From NCBI GenBank assembly GCA_035578905.1, contig JAQJVL010000057.1, positions 744,001 to 808,000 on the forward strand: 64,000 nt of DNA. Direction: 5' to 3'. The translations under genes and the position numbers were made by a program. The notes beneath the pieces were generated by a model. The model searched no databases. It saw nothing but the letters and a program-made list of their open reading frames with translations, and was not told the origin of the DNA. This document shows positions 48,000 through 59,830 of the stretch, piece after piece (position 1 is the first letter of the stretch; each line of letters starts with the position of its first letter). The DNA is from Stictocephala bisonia (Eukaryota > Arthropoda > Insecta > Hemiptera > Membracidae).

Positions 48000-50900
48000 T
48001 GTTAAATAAAGGAAAATACTGTAAAATAATAAAGGAAATGCTGTGCAGTAATAAAGAAAATGCTGTGCAGTAATAAAGGAAATGTTGTGCAGTAACAAAG
48101 GAAATTCTGTGAAGTAATACAGGAAATGGTGTGCAATAATAAAGGAAATGCTTTGCAGTAATAAAGGAAATGCTGTGAAGTAATAAAGGAAATAATGTGC
48201 AGTAATAAAGGAAATGCTGTGAAGTAATATAGGAAATGATGTGCAGTAATAAGGAAATACTGTGAAGTAATAAAGGAAATATTGTGCAGTAACAAAGGAA
48301 ATGCTGTGAAGTAATAAAGGAAATGATGTGAAGTAATAAAGGAAATGCTGTGCAGTAATAAAGGAAATGCTCTGAAGTAATAAAGGAAATGATGTGAAGT
48401 AATAAATTAAATGCTGTGAAGTAATAAAGGAAATGATGTGAAGTAATAAAGGAAATGCTGTGAAGTAATAAAGGAAATGATGTGAAGTAATAAAGGAAAT
48501 GCTGTGCAGTAATAAAGGAAATTATGTGAAGTAATAAAGGAAATGATGTGAAGTAATAAAGGAAATGCTGTGAAGTAATAAAGGAAATGATGTGCAGTAA
48601 CAAAGGAAATGCTCTGAAGTAATAAAGGAAATGATGTGAAGTAATAAATTAAATGCTGTGAAGTAATAAAGGAAATGATGTGAAGTAATAAAGGAAATGC
48701 TGTGCAGTAATAAAGGAAATGATGTGAAGTAATAAAGGAAATGCTGTGCAGTAATAAAGGAAATGATGTGAAGTAATAAAGGAAATGATGTGCAGTAACA
48801 AAGGAAATGATGTGAAGTAATAAAGGAAATGATGTGCAGTAACAAAGGAAATGCTCTGAAGTAATAAAGGAAATGATGTGAAGTAATAAATTAAATGCTG
48901 TGAAGTAATAAAGGAAATGATGTGAAGTAATAAAGGAAATGCTGTGCAGTAATAAAGGAAATGATGTGAAGTAATAAAGGAAATGCTGTGAAGTAATATA
49001 GGAAATGATGTGAAGTAATAAAGGAAATGCTGTGAAGTAATAAAGGAAATGATGTGAAGTAATAAAGGAAAGACTATGAAGTAATAAAGGAAATGCTGTG
49101 CAGTAATAAAGGAAATGCTGTGAAGTAATAAAGGAAATGCTGTGAAGTAATAAAGGAAATGATGTGAAGTAATAAAGGAAATGCTGTGCAGTAATAAAGG
49201 AAATGCTGTGCAGTAATAAAGGAAATGATGTGCAGTAATAAAGGAAATGCTGTGCAGTAATAAAGGAAATGATGTGCAGTAATAAAGGAAATGATGTGCA
49301 GTATTAAAGGAAATGCTGTGCAGTAATAAAGGAAATGATGTGAAGTAATAAAGGAAATGATGTGAAGTAATAAAGGAAATGCTGTGCAGTAATAAAGGAA
49401 ATGATGTGAAGTAATAAAGGAAATGCTGTGCAGTAATAAAGGAAATGATGTGAAGTAAAAAAGGAAATGCTGTGCAGTAATAAAGGAAATGCTGTGCAGT
49501 AATAAAGGAAATGATGTGCAGTAATAAAGGAAATGCTGTGAAGTAATAAAGGAAATGATGTGCAGTAACAAAGGAAATGCTGTGCAGTAATAAAGGAAAT
49601 GCTCTGAAGTAATAAAGGAAATGATGTGAAGTAATAAATTAAATGCTGTGAAGTAATAAAGGAAATGATGTGAAGTAATAAAGGAAATGCTGTGCAGTAA
49701 TAAAGGAAATGATGTGAAGTAATAAAGGAAATGCTGTGCAGTAATAAAGGAAATGCTCTGAAGTAATAAAGGAAATGATGTGAAGTAATAAAGGAAATGC
49801 TGTGCAGTAATAAAGGAAATGATGTGCAGTAATAAAGGAAATGATGTGAAGTAATAAAGGAAATGATGTGAAGTTATAAAGGAAATGATGTGAAGTTATA
49901 AAGGAAATGCTGTGCAGTAATAAAGGAAATGCTGTGCAGTAATAAAGGAAATGCTGTGCAGTAATAAAGGAAATGATGTGAAGTAATAAAGGAAATGATG
50001 TGAAGTAATAAAGGAAATGATGTGCAGTAACAAAGGAAATGCTGTGAAGTAATAAAGGAAATGATGTGAAGTAATAAAGGAAATGCTGTGCAGTAATAAA
50101 GGAAATGCTCTGAAGTAATAAAGGAAATGATGTGAAGTAATAAATTAAATGCTGTGAAGTAATAAAGGAAATGATGTGAAGTAATAAAGGAAATGCTGTG
50201 CAGTAATAAAGGAAATGATGTGAAGTAATAAAGGAAATGCTGTGAAGTAATATAGGAAATGATGTGAAGTAATAAAGGAAATGCTGTGCATTAATAAAGG
50301 AAATGCTGTGAAGTAATAAAGGAAATGTTGTGCAGTAATAAAGGAAATTCTGTGAAGTAATAAAGGAAATGATGTGCAGTAATAAAGGAAATGCTGTGAA
50401 GTAATAAAGGAAATGATGTGCAGTAATAAAGGAAATGCTGTGAAGTAATAAAGGAAATGATGTGAAGTAATAAAGGAAATGCTGTGCATTAATAAAGGAA
50501 ATGCTGTGAAGTAATAAAGGAAATGATGTGAAGTAATAAAGGAAATGATGTGAAGTAATAAAGGAAATGCTGTGCAGTAATAAAGGAAATGATGTGAAGT
50601 AATAAAGGAAATGATGTGAAGTAATAAAGGAAATGATGTGAAGTAATAAAGGAAAGACTGTGAAGTAATAAAGGAAATGCTGTGCAGTAATAAAGGGAAT
50701 GCTGTGCAGTAACAAAGGAAATGATGTGAAGTAATAAAGGAAATGCTGTGAAGTAATAAAGGAAATGATGTGAAGTAATAAAGGAAATGCTGTGCAGTAA
50801 TAATGGAAATGCTGTGCAGTAATTAAGGAAATGATGTGCAGTAATAAAGGAAATGCTGTGCAGTAATAAAGGAAATGCTGTGCAGTAATAAAGGAAATGC

Positions 50901-51415
50901 TGTGCAGTAATAAAGGAAATGATGTGCAGTAATAAAGGAAATGCTGTGCAGTAATAAAGGAAATGATGTGCAGTAATAAAGGAAATGCTGTGCAGTAATA
51001 AAGGAAATGCTGTGAAGTAATAAAGGAAATGATGTGAAGTAATAAAGGAAAGACTATGAAGTAATAAAGGAAATGCTGTGCAGTAATAAAGGAAATGATG
51101 TGAAGTAATAAAGGAAATGCTGTGCATTAATAAAGGAAATGCTGTGAAGTAATAAAGGAAATGATGTGAAGTAATAAAGGAAATGCTGTGAAGTAATAAA
51201 GGAAATGCTGTGCAGTAATAAAGGAAATGCTGTGCAGTAATAAAGGAAATGATGTGCAGTAATAAAGGAAATGATGTGAAGTAATAAAGGAAATGCTGTG
51301 CAGTAATAAAGGAAATGCTGTGAAGTAATAAAGGAAATGCTGTGCAGTAATAAAGGAAATGCTGTGAAGTAATAAAGGAAATGATATGAAGTAATAAAGG
51401 AAATGCTGTGAAATA
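48000..51415. repeat. 22-bp satellite, about 155 units, with higher-order structure
   Basis: The unit is 'gtaataaaggaaatgctgtg' plus 'ca', with a second common form 'gatgtgaa'. A rare variant 'aataaattaaatgctg' occurs at 48401, 48643, 48885, 49633 and 50139. The first two spacings are exactly 242 bp (11 units), and the others are 34 and 23 units. The minus strand is open for hundreds of codons (22-residue Leu/Phe/His/Ser repeat) because the reverse complement contains no stop in the common units; I do not consider this a gene. Confidence 0.97.
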
Positions 51416-53900
51416 AATCAAAATGATGTCAAGTAATAGGGAAAATACAGTTCAATGATACAGGTAATAGTGTCCCGTAAAGGAAAATATTGTAAAATAT
51501 TGGAGAAATTACCGTCAACTAATAAAGTATCATTGACAGTGACTTCAGAAATGATCAAAGACCTACAAACCAATGTCTGAGTCAGGGTACTAGTTTAGTG
51601 GTCAGTAGTCCCTTAGAGCAATGAGAGACGGTGTTGAACTCGGTTATCTCGAGCAAAGTTCTAATGCTGTATATATTAGTTTTATTTATAAGCTGTGAAA
51701 GTATTTCTTTATCGATATATTTACCTGACTGAAACTATAAGTAAATTTAATATATTTAATAGCTTCAGAGTTCCTTTTTAATAACGAAACACTTACGTGC
51801 ATCACATTTAGTTGTTTAATATAGGAAAGAGAAATTATTTAGTTTTTGCTGTGGATTGTAAGAATATAACTAGGAATATAATACTTTGTTTTGTTATGTC
51901 ATTTAGTTTTACAAATAGAATAGTACAGTAAGAAGTGAATGGTCTTGTTCAGAGTCATGTGTAGCGGGTTGTCAGTGCTGCGGTGACTGATAAGTTCGTA
52001 ACTCTGACTGAACAACCAATCCATTGAATTATTTTGTTTCTGTTATCCGTCACTACCTGATAATATGGCTAGTAATTCCACCATATAATTGTAAAACTTG
52101 TGAAAATATTTTTGGAATAAAAATATTTCTATTCTATTATATTTCTATCATATTATATTTAATAAAACACATTTTAAATTAATTGCATACTTTTTTTAGT
52201 TTAATTTAAATCATATTTAGGTATTTGTTATTTTCTTTGTCAAGTAGTTTAACTTAATGTAAAGTTTTGCCAAAAAGCCAAAGCTATCATACCTAAGTTT
52301 AGGCAATATAATTTCCTGTTTTGCGTCCTATACCAATAAATCATCACACAGCGTCTTCCTTCTCATATTATATTATAAGTTCGTACTCTCCGTGTTTTAA
52401 TTGCTTTATTGAGTCAATTATTTTATGTTACATTATTTTCTGTATCCAGAACATGTTACGGTTCAATTTATTAGCAGCCCTTCACCGAAAACTTAGAAGA
52501 TAATTAATTCTAAATGCCTACTTAGATATTTAATTCACGTAAATAGACGTATTTAAACAATTTAAGACATTGTAGGTGTTTTTGAACACTTAGTTTGTTA
52601 GCTGCATAGACAGCGCCTACCAATTGTGAATGCAATCTGGATGCTGCATCTGTTTTGCCTACTTAGAGATGTCACGGCGCTTCCACTGTGAAGTTACTAC
52701 CAGTTATAGCAGAGTTCCTCACTAGGATTTCATGAAGAGCCTTATTAATTTTCTCAAAATAATCTAAGGGCCGCAAGTACATATACAGTTTTTTCCTTTA
52801 CTGCATTTCCTCTGCTCTCTTCTATTAATTTAGTATTTGATACATTATAACATTTGTGCAACGTACAATTGTTTTGTTGGCTTGTGATGTTGGTTACAAT
52901 ACATTTAAAATATTTGTGTAAATATACTGATTGTTCAGGTGTTATCAAAGATAATCCTAGAAACTGTATATTAATTAAGCTTTAAGCGGAATAAACGAAA
53001 GGCATTCAATGTATGCATTGATATTACGTTATTTAACGTGCGTTTTATGTGCAAGGTACATTTCTACTATGGGTGAATGTTAAGTTTTAATTTGGTTTTT
53101 AAGATTCCTGTGTGAATACTTCTGGTCTGAGAAAGGTAAACGTGATTCATAAATTGTCTTTTATGAATTTTATAATATGCTATTTAGCTAGTGAAATTTG
53201 AAAATTTACATTAACGGCACTGTGATAGGGCCTATTTAGTATAAATATTACAACGATATTATATTTTTACATTTCAGATTAATACAATACTAACAAACAT
53301 TTTTTGTTTACTTTAAAAAGGTGGTTCATAAAGTTTAAATTGTATTGGCCGAACTCAATAAATTGGCATAAATCTCCTTGAAAAAGTTTAGTCATCACTT
53401 GTACTAGTTGTACTGGCTGAAGGCAGAAACCAGTCATATTTTTCTGAGGACATTACTTTTTAAAGTAAAGAACCAATGTTTTTAATGGCTTCAAAAAATT
53501 CAGTACATTACACGTCACTGTTAACTTTGATGATCAGAATAGCATCGACTTTCCCCACTGACAAGGTCACTATTCCGATCGGGTGTCCATACATTTTTTA
53601 TTAGTGATAAATCTTGTTCAACTGGTGCCGAAGGACCCGGCAGAGAAAGACCAAACTTCCTAAATTCTTTCAAAATTATGACACTTATTTTCGACCGAGT
53701 ACAAGGGTTGAAACAATTCTTTTTGTAATGGGAGGGATGTGTGATAAAATATAGTAAAGGGTAGAATGCATAGTATGTGAGTCATCATACAACGGACAAT
53801 CTTTTACGATTGACGATTGTACAAAGTATATTAATCCATATTTATCTTTTTTACAATATTAAAAATTTAATACCCTATATTTTAATACTAAAAGAACAAA
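51416..53900. other. AT-rich DNA, no gene supported
   Basis: The first about 100 bp (to 51530) hold decayed satellite-like words. A dispersed repeat copy lies at 52245-52330. Frames at 52321-52503 and 52754-52948 have no domain. Confidence 0.45.
52245..52330. repeat. Dispersed repeat, copy 2 (partner 36745-36870)
   Basis: 'gccaaagctatcatacctaa' followed by 'aatttcctgt' matches the copy at 36745-36870. Confidence 0.5.
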
Positions 53901-54147
53901 AAATACGGACATCTACCAGATTTTCCCTTTGTACGGTACGGATACGGGCACAGAATGTAAAATACAAACCGTCCGTACAAAATACGGACATCTACCAGGT
54001 TTGTTCTTTGTACGGTATGGATATGGACACAGAATGTAAAATACAAACCGTCCGTACAAAATACGGACATCTACCAGGTTTTTCCTTTGTACGGTACGGA
54101 TACGGACACAGAATGTAAAATACAAACCGTCCGTACAAAATACGGAC
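53901..54147. repeat. 79-bp tandem array, 3.1 units, with internal palindromes
   Basis: Units start 'aaatacggacatctaccagg' at 53901, 53980 and 54059, with a partial unit at 54138. The unit junctions form the hairpin 'gtccgta' caaaa 'tacggac', and the unit also contains 'gtacggtacggat'. Short frames on both strands through it are artefacts. Confidence 0.95.
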
Positions 54148-55597
54148 GTATGGGAACCCTAACTATTGTACAATAAAAACATTTGTGTTAGATTGTTGTT
54201 GGGAATGTCCACATTGAGTGCTTTGGAAATTATTATACAGGTTGTTCCAAGAATTTAATCTCCTCTTGTCAACCAAAACAAATCGACAGATATCTTTGGA
54301 GGGGTGGATCGTTACATATCCAGAAATAATAGGTTTTTTTAATGTATAAAATAAAGCTCCACACTGAAAACGGGTATTTGCATGGGGCAAGTCAAACTGT
54401 CAACTGACGTCTTTACAAAGAAAAACGAAGAGTCCCACTACTTGACATCACTACATCAATTCCAGTTAAAATTACATTTATGGAATTAAATTACATAAAA
54501 AATAAAACTACGTTAATACACTACCTGTAACATGCGTTAGTTTGCGAATTATTAAGTATGTTCTATATAATGATAACACTAAATTTTCAACTCGTACTTC
54601 AAACAATATTTGTTTTAGATATCAAGTTAAAGAAGGGCTGAAGGACGTTTGGGACACATTCAACAATATTAAAACTTGTTTACGATTTAACATTAACAAT
54701 GCTAGTGACATAATGTTCCCGTGTTGATTGTTCCAGGTATCCTTTGGTGTTTGACCGTCTGCCCCAATGTTTGGTAAGCATATGTAAATACGCTAATACG
54801 CTCCTTGAAAATAAATCGCACCTAGCTGATCTAAAAATTTTACTACCGGTGCTAAATTAACTTTCTTTCATTAATGTAACTATAACAAATTTAAAAGTGT
54901 ACATATTTTTTTAAGATTTCCATTTGGATAATATGTGCCGATATTTTCGTAGTTTATGGACGCTTATGAATAAAATCTGCATTTTTTTTATTTTGAAAGG
55001 AACTGTATTGTCTTATAGTGTATTAGATTTTGGAGATCGTGTAATTTAAAGATGCGAAGAAATGTTCTGGAACTCCTTCCTCCATGTGCTAAACGTTATG
55101 TACTGGTTTAGAAAAAATGATCTACTTGAATAATGCAGCTTCAGTTAAATGTTTTTAATTCATTTAAAGTATTCCTAAGTGACCATTTTCTGAAGAGGGA
55201 TTGTCTGACCAATATTAGTCCATAAAGCAGGAGGAGCTCCGGTCTCCAAGACCGCACCACAACGGGACATACCAGCTCTTAACGGCTTTTAGTTGCTGAG
55301 CCTTTAAAAGCCAGGAGAGTCCTCTAGTGGCGGGTCAGGTACATCATATTGTAATTCTGTCATCAAAATTGATTTAGTTCAAATACGTAGAATGTATTTG
55401 TTCACTTCTTTCCATGATTTTGTTTTTTCAGCTAAATTCAGTATCCAAACTGAATTACTTATAAATACTGGAGTAAAATTAGTTGTACAAAGAACTGACA
55501 TTATTTAGTTTTCTGGATTTAATGGTCTTGAAATAGAATGCCATATGGATTTACTTAAAATTTCAAATTTAGGTCATCAAGAAATTGTTCAAAATAA
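54148..55597. other. AT-rich DNA, no gene supported
   Basis: This includes the dispersed repeat at 55225-55345. Frames at 54163-54390 (minus) and 54542-54727 (plus) show no domain. Confidence 0.45.
55225..55345. repeat. Dispersed repeat, copy 2 (partner 41515-41660)
   Basis: It shares 'cttaacggcttttag' and 'gctgagcc' with the copy at 41515, in the same order and orientation. Confidence 0.55.
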
Positions 55598-55893
55598 AAT
55601 AGGAACATTGTTAGTTGTTTATGATGGTATTTCCCCTGGAATAGTGTTTGTGGTTCTCCCGAGGGTTCTTAAATAGGAACATTGTTAGTTGTTTATTATG
55701 GTATTTCCCCTGGAATAGTGTTTGTGGTTCTCCCGAGGGTTCTTAAATAGGAACATTGTTAGTTGTTTATTATGGTATTTCCCCTGGAATAGTGTTTGTG
55801 GTTCTCCCGAGGGTTCTTAAGAAGGAACATTGTTAGTTGTTTATGATGGTATTTCCCCTGGAATAGTGTTTGTGGTTCTCCCGAGGGTTCTTA
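55598..55893. repeat. 74-bp tandem array, 4 units
   Basis: 'aggaacattgttagttgttt' recurs at 55601, 55675, 55749 and 55823. The units are almost identical, including 'ggttctcccgagggttctta', so the amplification is recent. Confidence 0.97.
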
Positions 55894-56582
55894 AAACGTA
55901 ACTAAGTAGAACCCCTTCTAAGTTATGTTTTACAAAAATATGCTTTACAAATATAATGCTTACAAAAATAATTTTATTTTGTACTTTTATATTTAAATGT
56001 TGATATTAAAAATTATGTAGTCTAACTGCTCCAAATTTAAAAAAGAATTTATTCAACGGACAAAACACCTCTGGCAAATAGAAGTAATCCCTAATAATTC
56101 AGAATATTCCACATGTTGGCAATTATAGAGGAATCCCTCTTTTTTTTGTAACACAAAATTCTCTAAAAATATTTTCTTGGAGCTCAGCAACAGTTATGTA
56201 CAGAATTGATTGAATATAAATCTTTTACCAAACGTAACAACTGTGCCAATTTATAATATGTCCAGGACAAATTATAAATTAAGGAACAAAAACTAATTCT
56301 TAAACATTGAACGATTTATAGATGGCAGAGATATTTGTTGTGTATGTACAGTTGTTTAAAAAACACGCGAATCCATTAACCATAAAGTTCTCTTCCAATT
56401 TTAAGAAAGTCCAGGCCTCAAAATTTGAGGATTGATTTGGGAATGACTAAATAAAACAAATTCAAAATTAAAATTTGGTGTGGGACATGTCTATACCATT
56501 TGAAATGAAAGCTGGAGTTAGAAGGGAGTTATTCTTTCCTCAACACTATTCATCATACATTTTATGATCATACGGATAACCC
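55894..56582. other. AT-rich DNA, no gene seen
   Basis: No coding or repeat signature is recognised. Confidence 0.5.
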
Positions 56583-56790
56583 AATAATAATATCTGACCA
56601 TGTAGAGTTTCGTCTACACAACAGACGTAGTATGTGTAGTACTTGTTCAGACACCTTTTACTAGCACAATAATAATATCTGACCATGTAGAGTTTCGTCA
56701 CAGACTGACGACAGTCCAGAGTAGGTGGTGGAGACGTGATTCAGGGCAACAGACGTAGTATGTGTAGTACTTGTTCAGACACCTTTTACT
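56583..56790. repeat. Unequal direct duplication
   Basis: Copies at 56583-56662 and 56668-56790 share 'aataataatatctgaccatg' and 'agtacttgttcagacacctt'. The second copy has 43 bp more in the middle ('gacagtccagagtaggtggt'), so either the first lost it or the second gained it. Confidence 0.9.
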
Positions 56791-56961
56791 CCACATTTAA
56801 ATTGAACATTCAATGTTTTATTGAACGTTCAATGTAAGAGTACCATTATATTGAAAATTGACCGTTGCAGACACAAGACCGCCGTTCAAGTAGTCACTGT
56901 TAAAGGAATTGCAGCGAGGAAGTCTATTCCTTTAATTACTTATTTGTTAATTAAACTGTAA

Positions 56962-57255
56962 TTAAACTTAGTCGGTAGCGTAGTTGGTTAAATCCCAGCT
57001 TCATGTGCTAATGGTTCTCAGTTCGATCCTGTTCGAGTCATAATACATTTTGAGAAGGATCAGCTGATAATAACTGGCTGTTCATTTGTCATTGGGCTAT
57101 TAATTAATGATTAATACGATTATGATTCCACTTTCTAAGGAATAGTCGGTCTTAGTTTGTAACAATGACTACATTCGCTCATCTACACTCATCACACTCA
57201 TTCGAAATTCATATTCGCCCATATCTTGACGATCGGCGTCTTATGAATATATAAA
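56962..57255 (+). mobile_element. tRNA-derived SINE, most complete copy
   Basis: The head contains an A box 'tagcgtagttgg' (56976-56987) and a B-box-like 'cagttcgatcct' (57019-57030), separated by about 31 bases, as in tRNA-derived Pol III promoters. The body ('ttgggctattaattaatgat', 'gtaacaatgactacattcgc', 'atctacactcat', 'ggcgtctta') is shared with minus-strand copies at 4452-4681, 7385-7570 and 12535-12670. The 3' end is an AT-rich 'atataaataaaaataatg' tail. I do not read it as a functional tRNA gene: no acceptor stem is evident and the body continues far beyond the head. Confidence 0.75.
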
Positions 57256-58494
57256 TAAAAATAATGTTTTCATGTCAATATTTGTGTTGTTTTTATTTAT
57301 TTATTTATTTATCTATGTATTACAAAAATAATCTAGGTTTTTTGCTGATGGTAAAGCTGGCCTGTTAAACTCGATGTAAGAGGTGGACGTTTGATATAAC
57401 CTGAAAAATTACGATAGCTACTAAATTTTCTAAATGAATCATCTTATATATTTATCTTGACTGTATACTTTCTTTGTGCTTTATATATTTTTGTATTTAA
57501 GGTTGATCGCAGAAAGCGTTATGAGGGAGTATTGTTGTATATTACAGTTATTTTAATAGTAAGAACCATTATGCTTATGAAATTAAAGGGTTGACGTAAA
57601 CTAATGAAATTGTTTGCAATTACTCTTTTTCTCTTTTGTATAACAAATTAAGAGAATGGATGACACAGTATATTTTGTTGCTTTATTTACCAGTCTTACG
57701 TTTCCTCTTGGAAACCTCTGTTTTGTTTGCTGCACGATTTAGTTGTAGTCAGGCGTCATTATGAGATAAAACAGATGTACCATTAAAGTGCTGTGTTGCC
57801 AACATCGCCCCATAGTTATGTCCGTTACACACTCTCTTATCTGTATTTCCAAGACCTTAGATTATATATATATTTCATTTTTGTGTCGTATCAGCTAACT
57901 CAACTCCCTCACGATGTTTCATCATAGGCAATCAAATCCTATCCAACGTTTCCAATATATTTCAATTAATATGATACCTATTGTTATTTTTTGTAATATC
58001 CAAAAAAGCAAAGATATACTTTATATTGATATTTGCTTGAATTGTTAACTAAAATTGTATGCTTACTAGTTTAATATAGTTTAGTAAAAAACACCGCAGT
58101 TTGTTAATACAATACACTCTGGATTGTAAGTGCCGTATTTGTAGGTTACACATTTTACTTTTTACGACATTGTCGATGTTGGTTTACCTTCGTAGCTAAA
58201 AGGTAAGTACCGTAACATTTTACCGCTGGCCTTAAGTGGCCTTTCCTCTTAGCAGTGAGGAGCACCTGAGCAGGTCACACTCTCTATAAATACTCTCCTC
58301 CCCCACCAAATGTTTTCTCATTTTATTTACAATTTAGGTCGTAGACTTGGGTGTACCTTTTTTTCTTTGTGCCTTTTCATTATAAGAAATAGAGAAATAA
58401 AATTTAGTTAAGTGTTATTTAGTACTAAACCATACAATGTTTAAATAGAACAATTCCAAAGCGGAGCAAAGAAAAATGTTTAATTCATTATCAA
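57256..58494. other. AT-rich DNA, no gene seen
   Basis: A GC-richer patch at 58190-58310 ('ttaagtggcctttcctctta') weakly resembles the 41515 repeat. No coding region is recognised. Confidence 0.4.
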
Positions 58495-59600
58495 ACGAGG
58501 AGACAATTGACTTGAACTCAAAGATGGCATCTGGCCAACTTAGGAGCCTTGGACGGCCTTTAGACAGTCCCTGGTGGACAAAGGACTGGAGATATACAGG
58601 TCTTAAGTGTAACTTCAGTACATACTCGCATAGATGGTAGAGTAGACAAGGAGACAATCGGTTTGGACTACGAAATGGTAACTGGCCAACTTGGCAGACT
58701 TGGAGGGCCCTTTGACAGTCCCTGGTGGACAATGGGCCGGAGATACGGGTCTTAAGTGTAACTTCAATACATTCAGACGGTAGAGTAGTCAAGGAGACAA
58801 TAGGGCTGAACTCCGGGATAGTAACTGAAAACTTGGCAGACTTTGAGGGCCCTTAGACAATCCCTGGTGGACAATGGTCTGGAGATACGGGTCTTAAGTG
58901 TAACGTCAATACATTCTGATGGTACAGTAGACAAGGAGACAAGAGGTCTTAACTCCGAGATCAGACTTGCTAACTTGGCAGACTTGGAGGGCCAAGGACC
59001 GTCCCTGGTGAACAATGGGCTGGAGTACGGATCTTAATTGTAACTTAAATACATACAAATGGTATAGTAGACAAGGAGACAAGAGTTCTTAACTCCGAGA
59101 TCAGACTTGCTAACTTGGCAGACTTGGGAACCCTTAGACAGTCCCTGGTGAACAATGAGCTGGAGATACTGGCCTTAAGTGTAACTTAAATACATACAAA
59201 TGGTATAGTAGACAAGGAGACAAGAGTTCTTAACTCCGAGATCAGACTTGCTAACTTGGCAGACTTGGAGGGCCCTTAGACAGTCCCTGGTGAACAATGA
59301 GCTGGAGTACGGGTCTTAAGTGTAACTTAAATACATACAGATGGTATAGTAGACAAGGAGACAAGAGGTCTGCACTCCGAGATCAGTCTTGGCAGACTTG
59401 GAGGGCCCTTAGACAGTCCCTGGTGAACAATGGGCTGGAGTACGGATCTTAATTGTAACTTAAATACATACAGATGGTATAGTAGACAAGGAGTCAAGAG
59501 TTTTTAACTCCGAGATCAGACTTGCTAACTTGGCAGACTTGGAGGGCCCTTAGACAGTCCCTGGTGAACAATGAGCTGGAGATACTGGCCTTAAGTGTTA
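58495..59600. repeat. 143-bp satellite, array B
   Basis: About eight units of 125-146 bp with 'gtagacaaggagacaa', 'cttggcagacttggagggcc' and 'cagtccctggtg'. Units from about 58900 share a 'gatcagacttgctaacttgg' variant not found in array A, so the arrays have diverged and homogenised separately. The right flank 'gttgttctgtatagctacag' followed by 'taactcaatt' resembles the right flank of array A. Minus-strand frames are artefacts. Confidence 0.92.
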
Positions 59601-59830
59601 AGGTTGTTCTGTATAGCTACAGTAACTCAATTAACTGTGGTACCATGCCATTTTGTAATATTTTTCATTCACTAATGCAAGGCATCCATTAATATTTACA
59701 ATAAACTTCTAGTTTTAAATAATCATTCGTATATATATAGTATGTGTATTTAAAATGGTGTAAATTAGCATAAAGGTGTGTGTTGATGTATAAAAAATAA
59801 TTACATTTAGACCAAAAAAAATGATTAGAG

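Noticed and set aside
47980..51421. Minus-strand frames up to 358 codons (Leu/Phe/His/Ser-rich) over the 22-bp satellite
   Set aside because: The unit lacks stops in reverse complement, so all phases stay open. The 22-residue period equals three units, and there is no sign of selection.
56962..57040. Functional tRNA gene
   Set aside because: Pol III boxes are present, but no convincing acceptor or anticodon stem, and the same body follows as in the other SINE copies.
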